A DNA stretch of 64,000 nt from JALZVT01 sp964634815 (lineage in GTDB: Bacteria; Pseudomonadota; Gammaproteobacteria; Pseudomonadales; Azotimanducaceae), in assembly GCA_964634815.1 (NCBI GenBank), contig CAZWMD010000001.1:124001-188000 (forward strand), given 5' to 3'. Under the pieces are notes generated by a model that saw nothing but the letters and a program-made list of their open reading frames with translations, was not told the DNA's origin and did not search any database. Position 1 is the stretch's first letter. Each line of letters opens with the position of its first letter. Both the position numbers and the translations under genes were made by a program. Positions 1-9,143 of the stretch are shown here, piece after piece.

Positions 1-560
1 CGCGGCTGGCAGATGAAATACTCAGCTTGAAAGCTCTAACAGGTACCGATCTTCAGGGTTTGTATTTGCAGCTCGAAGCATTGAAAACCACCATCAAGGA
101 CTTACCGCCCCGTTTGCCGGAATACCTGCAAGCCAGCGCACCTGGACTTGACGCAAATCCCGAGGACGTTGCGGCGGCAGTAGAGCGTCCGGATCAAACG
201 GTTTGGCAGGAAATTGGCTCACGTCTGTCCGCGTTTTATCAGTATCGAAAAATTGATGGCAACGAGACTCGACGTCCACTTCTAAGTCCGGATCAAGCGA
301 CCTATTTGGAAATGAATCTGCGTTTGATGCTTGAACGCGCACAACTTGCGTTGATGCGGCGCAATCAATTGGTTTACCAACAGTCTCTGGCAACTGCCGA
401 AGAATGGATCGATGAGTATCTCGACACCCAGGCGCCAGCGGTGGGTGAGGCGCAATCCCAGCTCGACGAACTGCTGACAGTGGAACTGGAATTACCGATT
501 CCCGATATATCTGGCTCGCTAACAGCCCTGCAAGCCATTAGCCGAGGTCGTGACGAATGA
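1..560 (+). CDS. hemX: HemX-like protein, C-terminal part (5' end outside window)
   Basis: The reading frame is open from the left edge (frame starting at base 3), so this is the C-terminal ~185 residues of a longer protein. A TTG at 27 is only an internal Leu. The visible part is hydrophilic and helical, rich in Leu, Gln and Glu, with no membrane segment, as expected for the periplasmic coiled-coil part of HemX (annotated in databases as a uroporphyrinogen-III methyltransferase-like protein, though E. coli HemX has no proven methyltransferase activity). Its stop overlaps the start of hemY by four bases (ATGA, 557-560), the usual hemX-hemY coupling in gammaproteobacteria, normally downstream of hemC-hemD. 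Identification rests mainly on this context plus composition. Confidence 0.8.
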   Translation, partial: RLADEILSLKALTGTDLQGLYLQLEALKTTIKDLPPRLPEYLQASAPGLDANPEDVAAAVERPDQTVWQEIGSRLSAFYQYRKIDGNETRRPLLSPDQATYLEMNLRLMLERAQLALMRRNQLVYQQSLATAEEWIDEYLDTQAPAVGEAQSQLDELLTVELELPIPDISGSLTALQAISRGRDE

Positions 561-1741
561 AGATCCTGGTTGGCTTGATCGCGATTGTTGCAGCCCTTGT
601 GCTCGCTGGTCTTGCGGGCACGGTGATGATGCGAGACCCGGGATTGGTTGTGCTGTCCTACGGCGGGCACATGTTTGAGACCGGTCTGTGGACTTTTTTA
701 TTGGTACTGGTTGTGCTGTGGCTGGCTCTTCGTTTTTTGATTAGCACTATAGCGTCGCTGTTATCGAGTACTCGAATACTTGGCCGTTGGAGTGCCAAGC
801 GCCGATTCTCCAGCGCCAAACGCCAGACCGAGCAGGGTTTGTTGCTTATGGCCGAAGAAGAATGGGCCGATGCGCGCAAATCGCTGGTGAGTGGCGCGAA
901 GGGTGCAACCACGCCGCTGCTCAATTTCTTGCAGGCTGCCTATGCAAGTAACGAACTAGGGCAGACGAAGCGTCGCGATGACCTTTTACAGCAGGCAGCA
1001 AAAGCAACCCCAGATGCGCAGTTTGCTTTGGATCTGGCCGCAGCGAGAATGCAGGTTGCGGGGGATGGCAGCGAACTGGATCAAGCGCTCGAAACCTTGC
1101 TTAAGCTCCGCGATCAGGCACCGCGGCATCAGGTGGTCGCAGAATTTATTGCTCGTGCTTACGAAAAGAAAGCTGATTACTCTGCACTGGAATCACAACT
1201 TGCCGACGTAAAGCGCATGCGAAAGGAACATCCAGAGGATGTCGCGCGCATGGAACTCGCTATTGCGAGACACAAGGTGCTTGGTGCCTTTCAGAAAGAC
1301 GCGGACGCTGCTGGCGCGTTGGGTATTTGGAAACGTACCGCAAAAGACACCCGGCTTGATGTCGATTTTGTTAACGAAGCGGCGGACGTGCTGGCGGCAT
1401 CCGGGTCAATTGAGACTGCCGGCGAAATGCTCTCCTCAGCATTGTCTGAACAGTGGAACACGGTCTGGCTTAGCCGCTTCGTAAATTTGCCCGGCATCGA
1501 AAAGCTGCAGGCCAAGCAGGCCGAGGGCTGGCTAAAAAACCATCCTGAAGACCCATTGGTGCAATTGCTCGCCGCTCGAGTGCAAGCAGCTAAAGAGGAT
1601 TGGTCCAAAGCGCTGGCACATGCCAGTAAAAGCGAAGAGTTGGCGCCCACCGCTGCAGCTCGCACTGAGATAGCGCGAGCAGAGCTGGGTTCCGGGGTTT
1701 CAGCACAAAGTGGTAATGCAGATCCGGAACAGGCTGCCTAA
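557..1741 (+). CDS. hemY: HemY, TPR-containing membrane protein of haem synthesis locus
   Basis: 394 residues, the usual HemY length. Two membrane segments lie at about residues 3-21 and 41-65, separated by a short loop containing the typical MRDPG turn. A long helical, Ala-rich region from about residue 85 onward carries TPR-like repeats. The family (HemY_N plus TPR) is linked to protohaem synthesis, but its biochemical role is unsettled. It is not the protoporphyrinogen oxidase also called HemY in Bacillus. Translation is coupled to hemX through a 4-base overlap. The gene runs towards rho on the opposite strand with only 36 bases between the two stops. Confidence 0.88.
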   Translation: MKILVGLIAIVAALVLAGLAGTVMMRDPGLVVLSYGGHMFETGLWTFLLVLVVLWLALRFLISTIASLLSSTRILGRWSAKRRFSSAKRQTEQGLLLMAEEEWADARKSLVSGAKGATTPLLNFLQAAYASNELGQTKRRDDLLQQAAKATPDAQFALDLAAARMQVAGDGSELDQALETLLKLRDQAPRHQVVAEFIARAYEKKADYSALESQLADVKRMRKEHPEDVARMELAIARHKVLGAFQKDADAAGALGIWKRTAKDTRLDVDFVNEAADVLAASGSIETAGEMLSSALSEQWNTVWLSRFVNLPGIEKLQAKQAEGWLKNHPEDPLVQLLAARVQAAKEDWSKALAHASKSEELAPTAAARTEIARAELGSGVSAQSGNADPEQAA

Positions 1742-1777
1742 AGCGATTGCCTGTTCTTCTGGCTTGCTTGCGGCTTG

Positions 1778-3037
1778 CTATTTGCCACGCATAGAGTTGA
1801 AAAACTCGTCGTTGGTTTTTGTGTCTTTTAGTTTGTCGATCATGAATTCGATGGCCGCGAGGTCATCCATGTCGTGCAGGAGCTTGCGCAAGATCCATAC
1901 TCTTTGCAGTTCTTCCTCGCTCATCAAAAGCTCTTCGCGACGCGTTGCAGAGCGTCGGATGTTGATTGCCGGATAGACGCGCTTCTCTGCAATTTTTCGT
2001 TCCAGGTGTAGCTCCTGGTTGCCTGTGCCCTTGAATTCTTCGTAGATCACTTCGTCCATTTTGGAGCCGGTATCTACCAAAGCAGTGGCAACAATAGTCA
2101 GGCTGCCGCCCTCTTCGATGTTACGTGCTGCGCCAAAGAAACGCTTTGGTCGTTCCAGCGCATGGGCATCAACACCACCGGTCAGAACCTTGCCGGAAGA
2201 CGGCACAATAGTGTTGTACGCACGTGCCAGTCGCGTGATTGAGTCCAGCAGAATGACAACATCTTTCTGGTGCTCAACCAGACGCTTGGCCTTTTCGATG
2301 ACCATCTCGGCAACCTGTACGTGTCGCGAGGGTGGCTCGTCAAACGTACTGGCAACCACTTCGCCGCGTACGGAACGCTGCATCTCGGTAACTTCTTCCG
2401 GCCGTTCGTCGATAAGCAAAACGATCAGGGTCACGTCCGGGTTGTTTGCGACTATTGATTGCGCGATGTTTTGCAGCATCAGCGTTTTACCGGCTTTTGG
2501 CGGTGATACCACCAAGGCTCGCTGACCCTTGCCGATCGGTGCAATCAGGTCAACAACGCGAGCGGACAAATCCTCGGTGCTGCCGTTGCCGCGTTCGAGC
2601 ACCATGCGTTCATCTGGAAACAGTGGCGTCAGGTTCTCGAACAGAATTTTGTGCTTTTTTGTGTTGGGTTCGCTGACGTTTATCTCGTCAACCTTCAACA
2701 ATGCGAAGTATCTTTCGCCGTCTTTTGGCGGGCGAATCTTTCCGGCGATGCTGTCGCCGGTTCTTAAGTTGAACCGCCTTATCTGACTGGGAGACACGTA
2801 AATATCGTCTGGTCCTGCAAGATAGGAACTGTCAGCGCTGCGCAGAAAGCCAAATCCGTCTTGCAGTATTTCAAGCGTGCCGTCGCCGTAAATATCTTCG
2901 CCGTTTTTGGCCTGCTTTCGCAGGATGGCGGCAATCACCTCCTGCTTTCGCGTGCGGGCCAGATTTTCCAGGCCCATCTCTCGGGCCATATCGATAAGTT
3001 CACCGATGGGTAAGCGTTTCAGATCAGTTAGGTTCAT
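1778..3037 (-). CDS. rho: Transcription termination factor Rho
   Basis: 419 residues from the ATG at 3037, exactly the E. coli length. The frame stays open upstream to 3079, but homology begins at MNLTDLK, which decides the start. An N-terminal helical bundle comes first, then the cold-shock-like RNA-binding fold (GFGFLRS, YVSPSQIRRF), then a RecA-type ATPase with P-loop PPKAGKT near residue 181, Walker B (VVILLDSIT) and Q/R-loop motifs (SSGKVLTGGVDA). Rho is a hexameric RNA helicase that ends transcription of untranslated RNA. It lies downstream of trxA as in many gammaproteobacteria, with a 345-base leader that could carry Rho autoregulation. Confidence 0.98.
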   Translation of the reverse strand: MNLTDLKRLPIGELIDMAREMGLENLARTRKQEVIAAILRKQAKNGEDIYGDGTLEILQDGFGFLRSADSSYLAGPDDIYVSPSQIRRFNLRTGDSIAGKIRPPKDGERYFALLKVDEINVSEPNTKKHKILFENLTPLFPDERMVLERGNGSTEDLSARVVDLIAPIGKGQRALVVSPPKAGKTLMLQNIAQSIVANNPDVTLIVLLIDERPEEVTEMQRSVRGEVVASTFDEPPSRHVQVAEMVIEKAKRLVEHQKDVVILLDSITRLARAYNTIVPSSGKVLTGGVDAHALERPKRFFGAARNIEEGGSLTIVATALVDTGSKMDEVIYEEFKGTGNQELHLERKIAEKRVYPAINIRRSATRREELLMSEEELQRVWILRKLLHDMDDLAAIEFMIDKLKDTKTNDEFFNSMRGK

Positions 3038-3382
3038 GGTTGTCTCGAGGCCTCGAAAGATGCCGGTTGAGAATGACAAGCGGTTTGGTCGCTAGAAGAT
3101 TTTCAACGTGTGTTGGCGGGAGTGTTTTAGTTTTTTTAATTTTTTGGGCTGAAGATTACGCTGGTGGCGTTATTCCGAATCGAAGCTCCTATCCGAATCG
3201 ATAGCCCCTAAGCGAAGCAAGTAAAGCAGATGAGGTAGATCGCCAGGGAATAATCAGCGGGAGCCGAGGCGACTGTGCAGCCACCTCTGGAGCGCCTAGT
3301 TTAAGGCACCGGGGCTCAGGGTCAAGTGTTCAGATGTGCTGCTGGCAGCCCTGGAGTTTTGGCCTGCCAGCAGAACACTGAG
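3038..3382 (-). other. trxA-rho intergenic / rho leader region
   Basis: 345 bases without a convincing gene. Close to trxA there is a perfect 10-bp inverted repeat (listed separately). Nearer rho the transcribed strand is A-rich, with poly-A tracts opposite the T runs at 3121-3146. In E. coli the rho leader is the site of Rho-dependent autoregulation. An unstructured A-rich leader here would suit that, but this is inference. Confidence 0.5.
3339..3373 (-). terminator. Hairpin just downstream of trxA
   Basis: CTGCTGGCAG (3339-3348) and CTGCCAGCAG (3364-3373) form a perfect 10-bp stem with a 15-base loop, starting 10 bases past the trxA stop. No U-run follows on the minus strand, so it could be an mRNA-stabilising stem, an attenuator ahead of rho, or part of a Rho-dependent terminator rather than a classic intrinsic terminator. 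Confidence 0.55.
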
Positions 3383-3709
3383 TTAGATGTTGGTGTCGAG
3401 GAACTCAGCGAGCTGAGACTTTGACAAGGCACCTACCTTAGTTGCTGCCAGCTCGCCGTTCTTGAACAGCATGAGCGTCGGAATACCCCGAATACCGTAC
3501 TTGGGGGGGGTCTGTTGATTGGCATCGATGTCCATCTTGCAGACTTTCAGCTTGTCGGCGTATTCGCCGGAAATCTCATCGAGGATCGGGGCAATCATCT
3601 TGCAGGGACCGCACCATTCTGCCCAATAGTCGACCAGTACCGGCAAGTCTGCCTGCAGCACATCAGCTTCGAAGGCCTCATCGGTGGTATGGGTAATATT
3701 ATCGCTCAT
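3383..3709 (-). CDS. trxA: Thioredoxin 1
   Basis: 108 residues with the complete thioredoxin fold signature: active-site WCGPC with Cys33 and Cys36, Asp near residue 27, and the cis-proline motif GIPTL. It is a cytoplasmic dithiol reductant of ribonucleotide reductase, PAPS reductase and other enzymes. It starts at ATG 3709 with AGGAA just upstream. A GC-rich hairpin sits in its 5' leader. It is transcribed towards rho, as in E. coli, and is divergent from ppx. Confidence 0.98.
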   Translation of the reverse strand: MSDNITHTTDEAFEADVLQADLPVLVDYWAEWCGPCKMIAPILDEISGEYADKLKVCKMDIDANQQTPPKYGIRGIPTLMLFKNGELAATKVGALSKSQLAEFLDTNI

Positions 3710-3728
3710 GGGGCAGTTTCCTGTGCTT

Positions 3729-3744
3729 GCCCCGCTACCGGGGC
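3729..3744 (-). promoter_or_regulatory. GC-rich hairpin in trxA 5' leader
   Basis: GCCCCG-CTAC-CGGGGC (3729-3744) is a perfect 6-bp stem with a 4-base loop, 20 bases before the trxA start and immediately ahead of its AGGAA ribosome-binding site. It may protect the 5' end or modulate translation. No known riboswitch class is recognised. Confidence 0.45.
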
Positions 3745-3892
3745 GTTGTTGATTGCAGATTTTACCTAAGTGGGGGCTCCGGCAAGCAATCTGTCTTGTG
3801 AAATCTCGCTACAATAGTGGGGACCTGACGCGGCGGTTTCAAGTGAGATTGAGAAATATGGATATGCGAAAAGACCCTTTGCAGCGCATTCC

Positions 3893-5404
3893 GTGGTAGC
3901 ACGAGCGGTTCTGGATCTTGGATCCAACAGCTTTCGAGCGCTGTTAGCTGAGGAGCTTGACGGTGAGTTGCTGGTGCGCGAAAAGCTCAAGGACAAGGTT
4001 CAGCTGTTGCGTGGCTTTACAGACGGCAAGCTGCATCCCGATGCCATTGAACGGGGCATCGAGAGTATCCAGCGATTTCGCCAGCGTCTAAGCAGTGTCG
4101 AACGAGACCACATTAAGGTCTGCGGAACCCATGCCTTGCGGCAAAGCTCCAATGCTGGAGAATTTGTCCGTGCTGCTGAACAGTTGCTAGGTGTTCCCGT
4201 GCAGATCATTAGCGGTGAAGAAGAAGCGCGGCTTATCTACGGTGGCGTTCTGCATCACCTGCCGCGCGACAATAGCGCGCGTATGGTGCTTGATGTTGGT
4301 GGCGGCAGTACGGAATTTGCTTATGGCACTGGCTTTGCCCCGCGAATCTCAAAATCGGTTGCGGTGGGTTGTGTTGCGTTTACCGATCAGTATTTCTCCG
4401 ATCAGATAGTCACAGAACAGTCCCTTGAACGAGCGCGCGCCACAGCAATTGTTGAATTTAAGGCCGCGCTGGCCAGCCGCGTAGCAGATCTGCCAGAAAC
4501 CGTAGAAACCGCGGGCGTCGAGATGATAGGTACATCAGGCACCGTAGAGTCGTTAATCCAGGCAGCGGATGCTAATGGCTGGAGCAGCAACAAGATTACG
4601 GCAGAGAGTCTGGCTGAGCTTCGAGCTGCGTTGTGCGATCAGCGTTGGATTCCAGGTATCGGGTTGCCGGGTCTGGCGCCGGAGCGGATCGATATTTTTC
4701 CTGCAGGTGTAGCCATTGTCAGTGCGGTCTTTGACGTACTGCGCCCTGCTTCTATCCGCTATGTCGATGCCTCCTTGCAGGAGGGTATGCTCTACGAACA
4801 GTCTCTGCGTCGAGTGGAAGACGTTCAATGGCGTACCGTGCGCGATCTTGGTCGACGCTTTCATGTTGACGAGAATCAGATCGCTCGTGTCCGAAACACG
4901 GCTGATCGATTGTGGAAATCCTGCAAGATGCACTGGTTTGGTAATGCTGAAGAATACGGCCGACTGCTTGGTTGGGCCTGCGAGTTACACGAGATTGGCG
5001 TTCAGGTCTCAGCGCAACACTATCATCGCCACGGCAGTTATGTGATTGCCAATGGCGCCCTGCGCGGGTTTTCGCGTCAGGAACAGGCACATTTGGCGCT
5101 GCTGGTACGCAGCCATCGACGCAGTCTTCCAGCGCTTGCGTTTGGTCAATTCGAAGCGGTGCATGGCTTAAGAATGATGCGCCTGGCGGCACTTCTGCGA
5201 CTGGCAGTGATTCTCGAACGGTCGCGCGATGATGATCAAAGCCCCGAACCGCTCAGTGCAAGGGTAGACGAAAACACACTGTGTCTTGAGTTACCCCAGG
5301 GTTGGCTGCGTGATCATCCTCTGTCTCGCAGCGAGTTGGCCAAGGAACAGCAGCAGCTACGTCAGGCCCATATCGAACTGCATCTGGAAGACCTGTTGCT
5401 GTGA
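3893..5404 (+). CDS. ppx: Exopolyphosphatase / GppA family phosphatase
   Basis: 503 residues, the normal Ppx/GppA length. The N-terminal actin-like ATPase-fold motif DLGSNSFR, the GEEEARLIYGG stretch and the phosphate-binding DVGGGSTEF are present, and the C-terminal half has the HD-like helical region (ELHEIGVQV, HRHGSYVI). It hydrolyses terminal phosphates of polyphosphate and/or pppGpp. The sequence alone does not separate Ppx from GppA, but the place beside trxA-rho matches Pseudomonas ppx. The start is GTG 3893 with no clear ribosome-binding site. A 13-codon frame (ATG 3858 to TAG 3899) overlaps this start and may couple translation. The gene converges on hemB. Confidence 0.9.
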   Translation: MVARAVLDLGSNSFRALLAEELDGELLVREKLKDKVQLLRGFTDGKLHPDAIERGIESIQRFRQRLSSVERDHIKVCGTHALRQSSNAGEFVRAAEQLLGVPVQIISGEEEARLIYGGVLHHLPRDNSARMVLDVGGGSTEFAYGTGFAPRISKSVAVGCVAFTDQYFSDQIVTEQSLERARATAIVEFKAALASRVADLPETVETAGVEMIGTSGTVESLIQAADANGWSSNKITAESLAELRAALCDQRWIPGIGLPGLAPERIDIFPAGVAIVSAVFDVLRPASIRYVDASLQEGMLYEQSLRRVEDVQWRTVRDLGRRFHVDENQIARVRNTADRLWKSCKMHWFGNAEEYGRLLGWACELHEIGVQVSAQHYHRHGSYVIANGALRGFSRQEQAHLALLVRSHRRSLPALAFGQFEAVHGLRMMRLAALLRLAVILERSRDDDQSPEPLSARVDENTLCLELPQGWLRDHPLSRSELAKEQQQLRQAHIELHLEDLLL

Positions 5405-5405
5405 G

Positions 5406-6404
5406 CTATTCCTCAAGCAATTGCTTGGCGAAATAGGTCAGTATGCCGTCAGCGCCAGCGCGCTTCAGGCACAACAGGCTCTCAGCAATAACCTGCGATG
5501 ACAGCCAGCCGTTTTGAATGGCAGCCATGTGCATCGCGTATTCGCCGCTCACTTGATAGGCAAAGGTGGGTACCTTGAATTCTTCTTTCACGCGTTGCAC
5601 AACGTCCAGGTAAGGCATGCCTGGTTTCACCATAACCATGTCTGCGCCCTCGGAAATATCAAGCGCGACCTCTTGAAGCGCTTCATCAGTATTGGCCGGG
5701 TCCATTTGATAGCTGTATTTGTCGCCGGTGCCAAGCAGTTCATCTGAACCTACTGCTTCGCGAAATGGTCCGTAGTAAGAAGACGCATACTTGGCGGCAT
5801 AAGCCATAATGGCGGTGTTGATGTGGCCTATCTGGTCCAGCGTTTCGCGGATAGCAGCGATCCGTCCATCCATCATGTCTGATGGCGCAATAACGTCAGC
5901 CCCTGCGGCGGCACAAACCGAAGCCTGTCGGCATAGCGCGTTCACGGTTTCGTCGTTTATCACATAGCCGTCTTCATCGAGTACGCCGTCCTGACCATGT
6001 GATGTGTAAGGGTCGAGTGCCGCATCAGTGATGATGCCAAGCTCGGGAACCTCGCGCTTTAATGCGCGCACTGCGCGCGGGATCAGGCCCTGATCATTCC
6101 ACGCTTCAATACCATCCAGGCTGCGCAAAGAGGGCTCGATATTGGGAAACAGGGCGATAGCCGGTATGCCAAGCGAATAGGCATCAACGGCTTCCTCGAC
6201 AAGCTGATCAATGGAAAAGCGATCGATCCCGGGCATTGAGTCAATGGGATCACGTACCCCTTCGCCATCGATAACAAACATGGGGTAAATAAGATCGTCG
6301 GTCGACAGGGCATTCTCGCGCACCAGGCGGCGCATGAATTCATGGCCGCGGGTGCGACGCAGACGAGTTGTCGGAAAAGATCTTGTGGGTTTAGTGGCTG
6401 TCAT
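5406..6404 (-). CDS. hemB: Delta-aminolevulinic acid dehydratase (porphobilinogen synthase)
   Basis: 332 residues. The enzyme condenses two 5-aminolevulinate molecules to porphobilinogen, the second committed step of tetrapyrrole synthesis. Schiff-base lysines are Lys205 (AYAAKYAS) and Lys260 (MVMVKPG). The metal loop around residues 127-139 reads TDAALDPYTSHGQDG, with aspartates instead of the cysteine triad, so this is the Mg-dependent rather than the Zn-dependent subclass. Its stop lies one base from that of ppx on the other strand. No strong Shine-Dalgarno precedes ATG 6404. Confidence 0.97.
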   Translation of the reverse strand: MTATKPTRSFPTTRLRRTRGHEFMRRLVRENALSTDDLIYPMFVIDGEGVRDPIDSMPGIDRFSIDQLVEEAVDAYSLGIPAIALFPNIEPSLRSLDGIEAWNDQGLIPRAVRALKREVPELGIITDAALDPYTSHGQDGVLDEDGYVINDETVNALCRQASVCAAAGADVIAPSDMMDGRIAAIRETLDQIGHINTAIMAYAAKYASSYYGPFREAVGSDELLGTGDKYSYQMDPANTDEALQEVALDISEGADMVMVKPGMPYLDVVQRVKEEFKVPTFAYQVSGEYAMHMAAIQNGWLSSQVIAESLLCLKRAGADGILTYFAKQLLEE

Positions 6405-6516
6405 AAGAAGAGCATCTAGGTAAATTCAATAGGGCACCTGAAGAGGGTACAAACCCTGATATATCGGGCCATATTACGCCAAGCACGGCATATGAACGTG
6501 TGGGATATGGCCCTGT

Positions 6517-7092
6517 TTATCCAAGCAGGTCTCGTTTTAGCCATTTGCAGGCCTGCTCCATGGAAACCGGAGAGCCAAGAGCGGCCAGGGTAAGGCTGCC
6601 GTAGAGCCGGGCGAGGCTTGCCTGGGCAAGTCGGCGCGCAGCCTTTGGCTTGTGGCCGAGTTGCTCACAGGCGCGGCTCAGGTCTTTCAACCAGCGGTTG
6701 GATTGCTCTGCCTGGCGGTCGCCCAGCAAGCCGGGTTGAGTGAGCGCCAGGGTGGCGAGAAGGCAGTTGCCCTGGTGTTGCTGCAGATAGCGAGCGAAGC
6801 CGTCGATAAACTGCTCAAGGGCAGAACGTGCCGATTTCTTGCCTTTTAACTTCACAAGACCCGCGAAGGCCTGCTGATCCAGAGAGTCGCGACAGCGCGC
6901 AATGAGTTGTTCGATCATCTGCGCCTTACCACCTGGAAAATGGTGATACAGACTGGCCTTGCTCCGAGAGCAGGCAGTGGCTAACTCTTGTAGTGATGCG
7001 CCTTCGTAGCCTTTGGCGCTGAAGACGTTGAGTAACGCATCCAGCATGGCATCGGGTGCTGTGCAGGGGTCTTCGGTGGCAGGTGTTGGCAT
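6517..7092 (-). CDS. TetR family transcriptional regulator
   Basis: 191 residues from ATG 7092. The frame extends further upstream, but the extra residues lie across the operator-like intergenic region and do not resemble the family. The N-terminal helix-turn-helix is typical (ALLNVFSAKGYEGASLQELATACSRSKASLYHHF wraps residues ~20-53; key motif SLYHHFPGGK). The rest is an all-helical ligand-binding domain with a TetR_C-like LmrA/YxaF flavour. It lies 65 bases downstream of yheS, and a CGAACGTTCG palindrome in that gap suggests autoregulation. The ligand is unknown. Confidence 0.9.
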   Translation of the reverse strand: MPTPATEDPCTAPDAMLDALLNVFSAKGYEGASLQELATACSRSKASLYHHFPGGKAQMIEQLIARCRDSLDQQAFAGLVKLKGKKSARSALEQFIDGFARYLQQHQGNCLLATLALTQPGLLGDRQAEQSNRWLKDLSRACEQLGHKPKAARRLAQASLARLYGSLTLAALGSPVSMEQACKWLKRDLLG

Positions 7093-7136
7093 TGGCGCTT
7101 TATAGCACAGTAGGCAGTGCTTGCTGAACAGATAAC

Positions 7137-7146
7137 CGAACGTTCG
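7137..7146. promoter_or_regulatory. Palindrome, probable operator of the TetR regulator
   Basis: CGAACGTTCG is a perfect 10-bp palindrome (7137-7146), immediately followed by a further TTCG. It sits between the yheS stop and the tetR start, about 45 bases ahead of tetR. GAACGTTC cores are common in TetR-family operators. A TATAAA box lies very close to the tetR start codon on the same strand. Confidence 0.5.
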
Positions 7147-7157
7147 TTCGTCTTTAG

Positions 7158-9113
7158 TTAGCTGGTATCTGCGTTCTTCATCGCCTCTTCCAATTGTTCC
7201 TGGCGAGTTAGCCATGAGGATTCGATGTCTTCCAGACGAGTTCGCAGTTGACCCTGTTCGGCCAGCAAAGCGTTGAGTTCCGAGGACTCACCAGAGTAGA
7301 TGCTGTTGTCGGCAAGCCGTTCATCCAGCGCCGCTATCTCCTCTGTCAGGGCCTGCATCTCGACTTCAAGCCGCTCAATTTCCCGTCTTAAGGGTCGGGT
7401 AGCAGCCCGGGCCTTCGCGCGTTGCTGGCGACGTTGCGAGGCATTGGTGCCTGAACTTGCTGCGGACGTAGTGTGGATGGCTGCATTGGCAGATGCCGGG
7501 CTGGCCGGGGTGTCTTCGGGCGAAGGGTCTGGGGAGGCATCTACCCCAAAATCCCCCCGTTCATAGGCCCCAAGATCTTGTGGAAATTCACTGACCTTGC
7601 CGTCGTCTACAAGCCACAGCTCATCGACGCATTGCCGCAACAGGTGCCGATCATGCGACACCAGGAGCATCGCGCCGGTAAATTCCTGCAGTGCGTAAGC
7701 CAGTGCCTGGCGCATGTTCAAATCCAGATGGTTGGTGGGTTCATCGAGTATCAGCAATGCGGGTTCGGTGGCAGCGATCAAGGCCAGTACCAGACGGGCC
7801 CGCTCTCCACCTGAAAAGGTGCTAACCGGGCGATGGACATCGTCGCCGCGAAACCCCCAGCCGCCGAGATAACTGCGGGCCGCGGTTTCGTTGGCATACC
7901 GATCGCCGTGCTCTTTTAAAAGCGCTTGCAGAGCACTGGACTTGTCTTCGAGCAATTCCATTTGGTGCTGGGCGAAGTAACCCACCAGCGAATGCTTGCC
8001 GCGCAGCATGTCGCCATCTTGCAGACTGAGTTCTCCCGCCAGAGTTTTCAGCAAAGTGGATTTGCCGGCACCGTTTTTTCCCAGCACACCAATCCGTGCG
8101 CCGGGCTCAAGCGTGATGGAAACATCACTCAAAATGGTGGCGTCAGGATAACCAAGGTTGCCGTCATCTATTTTCACCAGAGGCTTGGACACCTTGGAGG
8201 CGTTGGCAAAGTCAAACTGAAAGTCGTGCTGCGCCTGGACGGTGGCTGAAGCACCCAACTTTTCGAGCGCCTTAATGCGGCTTTGTGCCTGTTTTGCTTT
8301 GGTGGCTTGTGCGCGAAACCGATCAACAAAAGCCTGCAAGTGTTTGCGCTTTGCCTCCGCTTTCTTGTTTTGTGCGGCAACAAGGTTTGCTCGCTCGACC
8401 AACTGTTGCTCGAAGGAAGAGTAGTTGCCTTTGTAAGACTGTATTTGCCCGTTGTCGAGATGGGCTGTGTAGTTTGTCGCGCGATCCAGAAAATCCCGGT
8501 CGTGAGCGATGGTAATCAGAGTGCCTGGAAAGTTTGCCAGCCAACGTTCAAGCCACAGGGTGGCTTCCATGTCGAGATGATTGGTGGGTTCGTCCAGCAA
8601 CAACAAATCTGCCGGCGTCATCAGGGCTTGAGCAAGTGCAAGCCTTACACGCCAGCCACCGGAAAAGGATGCAACGGGTTGTGACAGCTCGTTTTCAGAA
8701 AAACCCAGGCCGTGCAGAATTTTGGCCGCTGTGGCTTCGGCCCGATAGCCATCCATATCTTCGTATTGTTGTAGCAGGTTGGCGTGCTTTAGGTCATCAC
8801 CTGCCTGCGCTGCCTTTTCTATCGAGTGTTCGATTTTTCGTAGTTCAGCGTGGCCATCAAGCACAAAGTCGACTGCCCTGCGATCGGTTGCTGGCGCTTC
8901 CTGCGCCAGGTGCACAACCCGCCAGCTGGCTGGCAGTTTGACATCGCCTTCCTCTGGCAGGAGACGCTGGCGAATTAATTGAAACAGCGTCGATTTGCCA
9001 GCACCGTTGCTTCCGACAAGAGAGACGTGCTGACCGGCGTGCACCACCAAATTCAGATCATTGAATAGCAGGCGGTCACCGCGATGCAGCGTGATGGTTT
9101 GTAATTGCAGCAC
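7158..9113 (-). CDS. yheS: ABC-F ATPase, YheS-like
   Basis: 651 residues with two ABC domains and no membrane segment. Walker A GSNGAGKST (about 34) and GKNGAGKST (about 346), signatures FSGGWR and FSGGER, and two LDEPTNHLD Walker B motifs flank a charged linker (FVDRFRAQATKAKQAQSRIKALEKL). A C-terminal coiled coil occupies about residues 555-645. This layout and length match E. coli YheS, a ribosome-associated ABC-F protein thought to act at the E site, rather than Uup or EttA. It lies 30 bases downstream of a ParA-like gene and 65 upstream of tetR, so the three are probably co-transcribed. Confidence 0.92.
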   Translation of the reverse strand: MLQLQTITLHRGDRLLFNDLNLVVHAGQHVSLVGSNGAGKSTLFQLIRQRLLPEEGDVKLPASWRVVHLAQEAPATDRRAVDFVLDGHAELRKIEHSIEKAAQAGDDLKHANLLQQYEDMDGYRAEATAAKILHGLGFSENELSQPVASFSGGWRVRLALAQALMTPADLLLLDEPTNHLDMEATLWLERWLANFPGTLITIAHDRDFLDRATNYTAHLDNGQIQSYKGNYSSFEQQLVERANLVAAQNKKAEAKRKHLQAFVDRFRAQATKAKQAQSRIKALEKLGASATVQAQHDFQFDFANASKVSKPLVKIDDGNLGYPDATILSDVSITLEPGARIGVLGKNGAGKSTLLKTLAGELSLQDGDMLRGKHSLVGYFAQHQMELLEDKSSALQALLKEHGDRYANETAARSYLGGWGFRGDDVHRPVSTFSGGERARLVLALIAATEPALLILDEPTNHLDLNMRQALAYALQEFTGAMLLVSHDRHLLRQCVDELWLVDDGKVSEFPQDLGAYERGDFGVDASPDPSPEDTPASPASANAAIHTTSAASSGTNASQRRQQRAKARAATRPLRREIERLEVEMQALTEEIAALDERLADNSIYSGESSELNALLAEQGQLRTRLEDIESSWLTRQEQLEEAMKNADTS

Positions 9114-9143
9114 CCTAAGGCGTCTTTACACTAAGGCGATCAA

